Assembly (NCBI GenBank): GCA_004356615.1
Contig: SMWT01000040.1
Coordinates: 1 to 32,268 of the forward strand
Direction of reading: 5' to 3'
From: Deltaproteobacteria bacterium
GTDB lineage: Bacteria > Bdellovibrionota > Bacteriovoracia > Bacteriovoracales > Bacteriovoracaceae
Length of the DNA: 32,268 nt
Of this stretch, positions 26,560 to 32,268 are shown one piece after another. The translations under genes were made by a program, and so were the position numbers. The notes under the pieces are model-generated. The model was given only the letters and a program-made list of their open reading frames with translations, was not told where the DNA came from and did not search any database. Position 1 is the first letter of the stretch. Every line of letters starts with the position of its first letter.

Positions 26560-27600
26560 ATGTTTGAAAATCTTATCAAGTGGTCTAAGAAGGAATATTC
26601 CCATCTTCCGTGGAGAATAAACCGAACTCTATATACTACTTTGGTTTCAGAGATCATGCTCCAGCAAACTACGGTGCCTACCGTAATAAATAAATTTGGA
26701 CCTTTCTTAAAAAAATATCCAACGCTTAAAAAGTTATCAAAGGCCACAGATGAAGAGGTTTGTATTGCCTGGAAGGGACTTGGTTATTACTCCCGTGCTA
26801 GAAATCTTAAAAAAGCGGCGATAGACATAGTAGCGAATCACCAGGGAAAAATACCAACGGACTACCTTACGCTTAAAAAATTAACGGGAATTGGCGAATA
26901 CACTGCCAATGCTCTTTTATCTATAGGACACAAGAAATTGCATCTGGCGCTAGATGCCAACATAGAAAGAGTTCTCTGTAGATATTTAGGACTAAAGCTA
27001 AATAAAGGGCCACAACTTAAAAAAGAGCTTTCTGCTCATCTAGAAAAAACAAGATTTACGGCCAAATTAAATGGTATCTGCCCTCGTGAGCTTAACGAGG
27101 CCCTCATGGATCTTGGAAGAGTTTATTGCCAGGCAAATAAAGTTGAATGTAGTAAATGCCATTTAAGAACAAAATGTAAGGCCTATAAAACAAAAGACCC
27201 CCTCGCGTATCCCGTCGCGATTAAAAAAGAAAAAAAGTTTTATAACCTAGAACTTCTCCGGGTAGTTTTAATAGAGCGTGGGAAAGTTCTGGTACATAAA
27301 AGAAAAAAGGGACAGTGGCTCACGGATCAATGGGAACTTCCCACTTTTATCCTAAGTACAGATGATGAAAAACTTGCCCAATATCCAAGACTTAACAAAA
27401 AGTTAAAATTAATAGGTAAGCTGGAGTTTAAAAGCACTATTACCAAATATAAAATCAGAAACCGTGTGGTTAAAATGACCTTAAAAGAATTTAGAAAAGA
27501 AATACCTTTAAGTTTAAAATTTGAATTTATAACACTAGATACCACCGGACAAAACTTTACAACTGCTACCCTTAAGGTCTTAAATCATGAAATATTTTAG
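26560..27600 (+). CDS. mutY: A/G-specific adenine glycosylase
   Basis: HhH LTGIGEYTANALLSIG, MLQQTTV, 4Fe-4S motif C-X6-C-X2-C-X5-C (CQANKVECSKCHLRTKC), C-terminal NUDIX-like domain. Confidence 0.95.
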   Translation: MFENLIKWSKKEYSHLPWRINRTLYTTLVSEIMLQQTTVPTVINKFGPFLKKYPTLKKLSKATDEEVCIAWKGLGYYSRARNLKKAAIDIVANHQGKIPTDYLTLKKLTGIGEYTANALLSIGHKKLHLALDANIERVLCRYLGLKLNKGPQLKKELSAHLEKTRFTAKLNGICPRELNEALMDLGRVYCQANKVECSKCHLRTKCKAYKTKDPLAYPVAIKKEKKFYNLELLRVVLIERGKVLVHKRKKGQWLTDQWELPTFILSTDDEKLAQYPRLNKKLKLIGKLEFKSTITKYKIRNRVVKMTLKEFRKEIPLSLKFEFITLDTTGQNFTTATLKVLNHEIF

Positions 27601-28714
27601 CCTCATAATCTTATTTTTTGTTCAAACGGCCTTGTCGGAAGAGCTCATTGTAGCGACCTTTAATACCAACTTTCGCCATAAAAAGACTCATCAAAGAGAA
27701 ATAAGGTTTGAAGAGTTTATAAAAGGGCTTAAGAGGTTAGATGCGGATGTGCTTTGTCTTCAAGAGATGGTTCATAAAAAGGAACGGGAAAGAGTTATAA
27801 AGGAACTAGGCTTCAGGTATAATTATCTCCACTTCTCTACACAAACTCAAGAATATTACAGATGGCCTGTCTGTTCCATAAAACAACTTTTTGATTCCGA
27901 AGGCCCGCTCGCCTGTCGTTTTAATAATTGTCTTAAAATGAGAGGCGATACTCTTGGAAAATGTCTTGATGAAAATTGTGCTATCTCTTTTGAGAGGTTA
28001 AGGATTGAAAATCCCAATTGTTCTCAGGCACAATTGTCTCAACAAAACACCAATATAGTGATGGCCTTAATAAATCTTATTAATCCCTTTAAAAGGGTTA
28101 AACGCTTTTCAGGTCCCGGTCGAGATGGACTTTTACTCCTTTCTAAAAAACAGCTTACGGATAAAGACGAAGTTGATTACCTTGAAATTTCCACCTACAG
28201 GAGAAGGGGGGCCATTTCTGCTGAGATAAGTTTTAATGGAAAACCCCTGAAAATATTTTGTGCTCATCTAACTTCTAATTTAGATGGAATCTATCCTTAT
28301 CCAGGAGTTTTTGATTCTTGGGAGGAAGAAAATCGGGCGCAGGTGGAAAAAGTGGCCCTTAATCTAAACCCGGAAAAACCCACCATCGTTATGGGGGGGC
28401 TTGGTTGTTCTAGAAGGGTGGACTTAAGAGATATTCAGGATAATTTTGAGGGCAACTGTGCGCCACTATTTGGCAAGGGGCTAACGGAGCCTTTTTACAA
28501 TTTGAACCCCGAATGTACCTTTTGCCCCTACAATAATCTCGTGACCAATAAAATCGCTGGAGGACTCATCCTAGATAATATTCTAACCAGTGGAGTTGAG
28601 GTTAAAGAGATGAACTTGATCTTTAACAATGCTATCGAAATTAATCCAAACTCGGATGATCTCGAGTTGACCTATATTTCAGATCACTTTGGACTGAGAG
28701 CAGTGATTAAGTAA
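27587..28714 (+). CDS. Exported endonuclease/exonuclease/phosphatase (EEP) family protein
   Basis: Signal peptide MKYFSLIILFFVQTALSEE; VATFNTNF, DADVLCLQEM, YISDHFGLRAVI. Confidence 0.85.
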   Translation: MKYFSLIILFFVQTALSEELIVATFNTNFRHKKTHQREIRFEEFIKGLKRLDADVLCLQEMVHKKERERVIKELGFRYNYLHFSTQTQEYYRWPVCSIKQLFDSEGPLACRFNNCLKMRGDTLGKCLDENCAISFERLRIENPNCSQAQLSQQNTNIVMALINLINPFKRVKRFSGPGRDGLLLLSKKQLTDKDEVDYLEISTYRRRGAISAEISFNGKPLKIFCAHLTSNLDGIYPYPGVFDSWEEENRAQVEKVALNLNPEKPTIVMGGLGCSRRVDLRDIQDNFEGNCAPLFGKGLTEPFYNLNPECTFCPYNNLVTNKIAGGLILDNILTSGVEVKEMNLIFNNAIEINPNSDDLELTYISDHFGLRAVIK

Positions 28715-28719
28715 AAAAA

Positions 28720-29020
28720 GATCCCAAGAAGGGGTATAAGCCGGATTTTGTTTTAGACTACCATTCATCTGGGATCTTCGTTGCCTTAGACCTCATGCGT
28801 CCTACCCGCCTGCTCGAACTGGCCGTTCTCAAACACAGGCCTATTTGGACTTGCACTACGTAGAGTTTACCTGGTTTCACTACAGCATTATCTGTACATA
28901 CTTTCTGTTGCACTGGTCCTCACCTCGCGGTGGACGGGCGTTACCCGCTACGTTGCCATACAGTGTCCGGACTTTCCTCCAGTACCGAGGTACCAGCGGC
29001 AATCCCCCCTTCTTGGGATC
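28720..29020 (-). ncRNA. rnpB: RNase P RNA
   Basis: Reverse complement carries GGAGGAAAGTCCGGAC, GCGGGTAACGCCCG, GACCAGTGCAACAGAAA, GGTAAACTC, CAAGTCCAAATAGG, GGCGGGTAGG, CAGATGAATGGTAG, AATCCGGCTTA; P1 arms GATCCCAAGAAGGGG / CCCCTTCTTGGGATC. Confidence 0.96.
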
Positions 29021-29027
29021 AAATCTC

Positions 29028-29056
29028 TAGTTATTTGAAGCGGAACGATTAGTCAA
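29028..29056 (-). promoter_or_regulatory. Candidate rnpB promoter
   Basis: Minus strand TTGACT (29056-29051), 17-nt spacer, TAACTA (29033-29028), 7 nt to the predicted 5' G of P1 at 29020. Confidence 0.5.
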
Positions 29057-29114
29057 ATATGTCTAAGAGTGATAAGTAAAAAGGTTATGAATTTAACTAT
29101 TTGGAGCCGATCCT

Positions 29115-30563
29115 GTGAAATTTAGACCTCTTTCTCTCTCTCTCATATTGATCCTATGCTCTCCTGCATATGCCAGTTTAAATAAGCTCACTGAGGAGCT
29201 CATTGAGAATAACTTTGGCATTCAGGAAAAAGATCAACAAATTTTTATTAGCAAACAAAACGTCCAGCAATTCTGGGCCATGAGACCATGGAATTTGAAC
29301 ATTGATGCCTCCTATAGGAATGATCATTCTGCCTTCTTCACTCCAGTCTCCAATATGAACGCTGTTTATCAAAACTACCTGGCCCAATTTAATAAGAGAT
29401 TGGTTTGGGGTGGACAGTTTCAAGTGGATGCCACTTTTATAAGAACGGTTCGAGATGATGAAAACTTTATTTATGTGTTTGGGAAGGACCAGGGAGAGCC
29501 TAAGACATTTTTCAACTTTAAAATGGGCATCAGTTATATCCAAGATTTAGGTAGAAACGTTTTTGGCCGAGAAGAATATAAAGATTTAGAAACTAGAGAG
29601 TACGCCGTAAGTGTTTCAAGGGCCTCCAAGGATTTGGAAATTGAGTCCAAGGTTTTGGAATTTTTTGTCGCCTATATTAAAGTTCGCCAACTTAAAACCG
29701 TTTTAATCTCTGAAAAAAATGCACTTGATCGGGCCAAGAAAAGAACTAATTTAATTAGGAGAATGGTTAAAGACGGCCTCAGGCTTGATGTCGATCTAGA
29801 TGAATCTAGGATGATTGAAATTGAAAAAGAGGAAGCAGTTAAAAGGGCCTATATTAATTTAGGTACCACCCTGGAGAGGGTCTCAAATCTTGTTCACCGA
29901 GAAGTTAAAGAAGATGAGATTAAAGAGCTTGACCCCTTTGGAAAGGTTCTGCCTCTAACTTTAAAATCTAAAGGTAATCCCCATAATAATAAAATTATTA
30001 AACTGTTTGAGGCGCAAATTAGGCAACTGCAGCTTGGGCTGCAGTATATAAATTATGGTTTCGTTCCCTCCATTAAACTTATTCTTGATTATAAAACAGA
30101 TGCTATCGGTACGGGTGAGTTTGAAGTCCTAAGGGAAGGAAACCTAACGGGTGAATTCTTTGATGCTACGGCCATGGTAAGGCTAGAATGGCCCTTAGGT
30201 TATCCGGAAAAAGATGTTGAAAAGGCCAAGGCGGGAATTGATCTTAATACTGCCAAGATGAGGAGAAATAAGGAATTTAGAAATATTCAAAACTCTGAAT
30301 ATTATATTCGTTACCGACTTAAGATGTTGGAAGAAAATATTGTTAAGGCAAAAAAACGCTGGGATCTCTCGAAAGTTGTTTTAGATAAATACAACAAACT
30401 ATATAATCTAGGTAGAACTGACCTTCTTCAATCTCTAACAGCAGAAGAACGTCGGATTTTTACCGAACTTAGATACATCAGCTATATCGGTGAAAGGGAA
30501 GAGTTATTGGCCCAACTGGCCTTTTTATGGGGATCTTTAAAAGATACCATAAGTAAAATTTAA
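29115..30563 (+). CDS. TolC-family outer-membrane efflux protein
   Basis: Signal peptide MKFRPLSLSLILILCSPAYA; long helical OEP-like repeats (YRLKMLEENIVKAKKRWDLSKVVLDKYNKLYNLGRTDLLQSLTAEERRIF); followed by an RND pump. GTG start. Confidence 0.84.
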   Translation: MKFRPLSLSLILILCSPAYASLNKLTEELIENNFGIQEKDQQIFISKQNVQQFWAMRPWNLNIDASYRNDHSAFFTPVSNMNAVYQNYLAQFNKRLVWGGQFQVDATFIRTVRDDENFIYVFGKDQGEPKTFFNFKMGISYIQDLGRNVFGREEYKDLETREYAVSVSRASKDLEIESKVLEFFVAYIKVRQLKTVLISEKNALDRAKKRTNLIRRMVKDGLRLDVDLDESRMIEIEKEEAVKRAYINLGTTLERVSNLVHREVKEDEIKELDPFGKVLPLTLKSKGNPHNNKIIKLFEAQIRQLQLGLQYINYGFVPSIKLILDYKTDAIGTGEFEVLREGNLTGEFFDATAMVRLEWPLGYPEKDVEKAKAGIDLNTAKMRRNKEFRNIQNSEYYIRYRLKMLEENIVKAKKRWDLSKVVLDKYNKLYNLGRTDLLQSLTAEERRIFTELRYISYIGEREELLAQLAFLWGSLKDTISKI

Positions 30564-30575
30564 GCGAGGTCAAAC

Positions 30576-32268
30576 TTGAAAACCATGATTGAATTTTTTC
30601 TAAAAAGGCCACTCCTGGTAAATCTTTTGACGGTTATTATTTTTTTAGTGGGGGGATACTCGCTATATAATTTGCAAAAAGAGACTTTTCCAAAAGTGGA
30701 ATTTGATTTCATCACCATTCGTACCAATTATTCGGGTTCTTCTTCAGAGGATGTGGAAAAACTTGTCACTATTCCTCTTGAGAGAGAGTTGAAAGTCGTC
30801 GATGGCATTAAAAGAATGAATGCCATGTCAGGTGAGGGCTTTTCTGTTTTTACCATTGAGGTGGAGCCAGATTATGACCTAGATGAAGTTTTTATGGAAG
30901 TTAAAGATGCTGTGGAATCCACCACAGACCTTCCTGATGAAGCGGATCTTCCCATTGTTAAAAAGATAAATAATAAAAACCGGGGAACCATCAAGGTGGC
31001 CCTTACGGGAAAAGATTACTCACAGCTTCGCATGGTCAGCAAGCTCCTGCGGGATAAACTTGAGGCCATAAGAGAGGTATCACGGGTGAACCTTAGTGGT
31101 TATCGAAGGGATGAAATAAGAATTGAAGTAGATCTTGATAAATTACAAAAGTATCATCTGACAATTGCCGAAATAGGGGCGGCCGTTCGCCAAAGAAATA
31201 TCAATTTATCCGCAGGTTATATCGAATCACCAAGAGGTAATATTTTAATCAGAACCCTGGTCGAATTTGAAGATTTAGATGAAATCAAAAATATAACAGT
31301 TCGCTCCAATCCTACGGGCATGGGAGTTAGAGTAATCGATGTTGCAAAGGTAATAAGAATTCCCGAGAAAGATGCCATTATTGAAAGGTCTCAGGGAGAG
31401 AGAGCGATCTTTTTAGATGTTATGATCAGGGGAACGGCCGATGTTATTAATACCACTAAGGCGATAAAGAAAAGGACGGATGATTTTTTTGCTAAGGACT
31501 ACAAGGGCAAGTTTCCAGAAATTAAATATAGATTTACTGATGATTGGTCCTACTATGTAACGCGAAGGCTGAATATTTTATCTAAGAGTGGAGTTCAGGG
31601 GGTCTTTTTAGTCTTTATGGCCCTGCTGCTTTTCCTTAATTTTTCAACCTCTGGGGTAACAGCGCTGGGGGCACCTCTAGCTTTTGCCGCCTCCTTTATT
31701 GTAATGAGTATCTTTGGGCTTTCTATCAACCTTATTTCTATGCTTGCTCTAATTATGGTTTTGGGGATGCTAGTTGATGATTCAATCATTGTGGCAGAAC
31801 AATACTATCAAAATGTTGAGGCCGGTTATGATAAGTATGAAGCGGCCAAAAAAGCGGCCTTTGAAACTATTAAACCTATTACCGCGACGGTTTTGACCTC
31901 TTGTATCGCCTTTGGATCCATGTTTTTTATGGGCGGTATAATGGGGAAATTTCTCTGGCCGGTACCAGTAATTATTATTATCTGTCTTTTGGCCTCACTT
32001 TTTGAATGTTTTTTTATTCTACCAAGCCACCTAAACGACTTTGCTAGGGTTCCAAAAAATCATGGAGATCATAACAGATGGTATACTCCGGTGATTAAAT
32101 ATTATGGGAAAGCTCTAAAACCTTTTTTGAAATATCCATTTTTAGTTTCTTTTTTCTTTCTAGTACTTTTTGTGAGTTCTATTTTTGTCGCCAAGTCTAT
32201 GCGTTTTGAACTCTTTCCTGGCGATGATGTAAGACTTGTCTTCCTGCAAATTAAGGGTGAAGTGGGGA
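30576..32268 (+). CDS. RND-family efflux transporter, N-terminal part (runs off right edge)
   Basis: KTMIEFFLKRPLLVNLLTVIIFLVGGYSLYNLQKETFPKVEFDFITIRTNYSGSSSEDVEKLVTIPLEREL; TM4-like MVLGMLVDDSIIVAEQYY. TTG 30576 has AGG at 6-nt spacing; in-frame ATG at 30585. Not in ORF track. Confidence 0.92.
   Translation, partial: MKTMIEFFLKRPLLVNLLTVIIFLVGGYSLYNLQKETFPKVEFDFITIRTNYSGSSSEDVEKLVTIPLERELKVVDGIKRMNAMSGEGFSVFTIEVEPDYDLDEVFMEVKDAVESTTDLPDEADLPIVKKINNKNRGTIKVALTGKDYSQLRMVSKLLRDKLEAIREVSRVNLSGYRRDEIRIEVDLDKLQKYHLTIAEIGAAVRQRNINLSAGYIESPRGNILIRTLVEFEDLDEIKNITVRSNPTGMGVRVIDVAKVIRIPEKDAIIERSQGERAIFLDVMIRGTADVINTTKAIKKRTDDFFAKDYKGKFPEIKYRFTDDWSYYVTRRLNILSKSGVQGVFLVFMALLLFLNFSTSGVTALGAPLAFAASFIVMSIFGLSINLISMLALIMVLGMLVDDSIIVAEQYYQNVEAGYDKYEAAKKAAFETIKPITATVLTSCIAFGSMFFMGGIMGKFLWPVPVIIIICLLASLFECFFILPSHLNDFARVPKNHGDHNRWYTPVIKYYGKALKPFLKYPFLVSFFFLVLFVSSIFVAKSMRFELFPGDDVRLVFLQIKGEVG

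Noticed and set aside
28845-29030. ORF 61 aa (+) MDLHYVEFTWFHYS...
   Set aside because: Lies antisense to rnpB; chance ORF in a structured RNA gene.
1-32268. CRISPR arrays, tRNA genes, prophage or defence islands
   Set aside because: No regularly spaced direct repeats, cloverleaf-like sequences, or phage/defence gene signatures seen on either strand; a tRNAscan or CRISPR finder run was not possible here.

Overview
A compact, A+T-leaning bacterial chromosomal segment. Gene content, many lipoprotein/exported proteins and gene style suggest a Bdellovibrionota/Bacteriovorax-like organism, but that taxonomy is inference. Most of it is housekeeping: epmA, ftsY, zapA, 5-FCL, rny, dus, mutT, a CorC-type transporter, a TrxR-like reductase plus 2Fe-2S ferredoxin, leucine dehydrogenase, kbl-tdh, a fused E1 alpha/beta ketoacid dehydrogenase, nadC-nadB, mutY, and a TolC-RND pair that runs off the right edge. 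One insertion is visible: an IS605-type element (tnpA/tnpB, about 24750-26523) between a VWA-like exported protein and mutY. The RNase P RNA gene (rnpB, minus strand, 28720-29020) is present but absent from the ORF track. I did not find a clear-cut new multigene defence or mobile system. The best second-look items are: (1) an unusually small RNase P RNA that appears to lack P13/P14, with a perfect 15-bp P1 abutting a U-tract; (2) the intact TnpB element with a readable putative TAM/guide and a likely truncated host ORF; (3) a stand-alone ComEC-like channel without a nuclease domain; (4) an unannotated membrane-protein ORF after rny with a good SD but no canonical start; (5) a consensus SD before ftsY that seems to drive a 32-codon leader ORF; (6) a likely leaderless outer-membrane protein gene; (7) GGCC enrichment in host genes that vanishes inside tnpB. 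All calls are by eye; no searches or folding were run.
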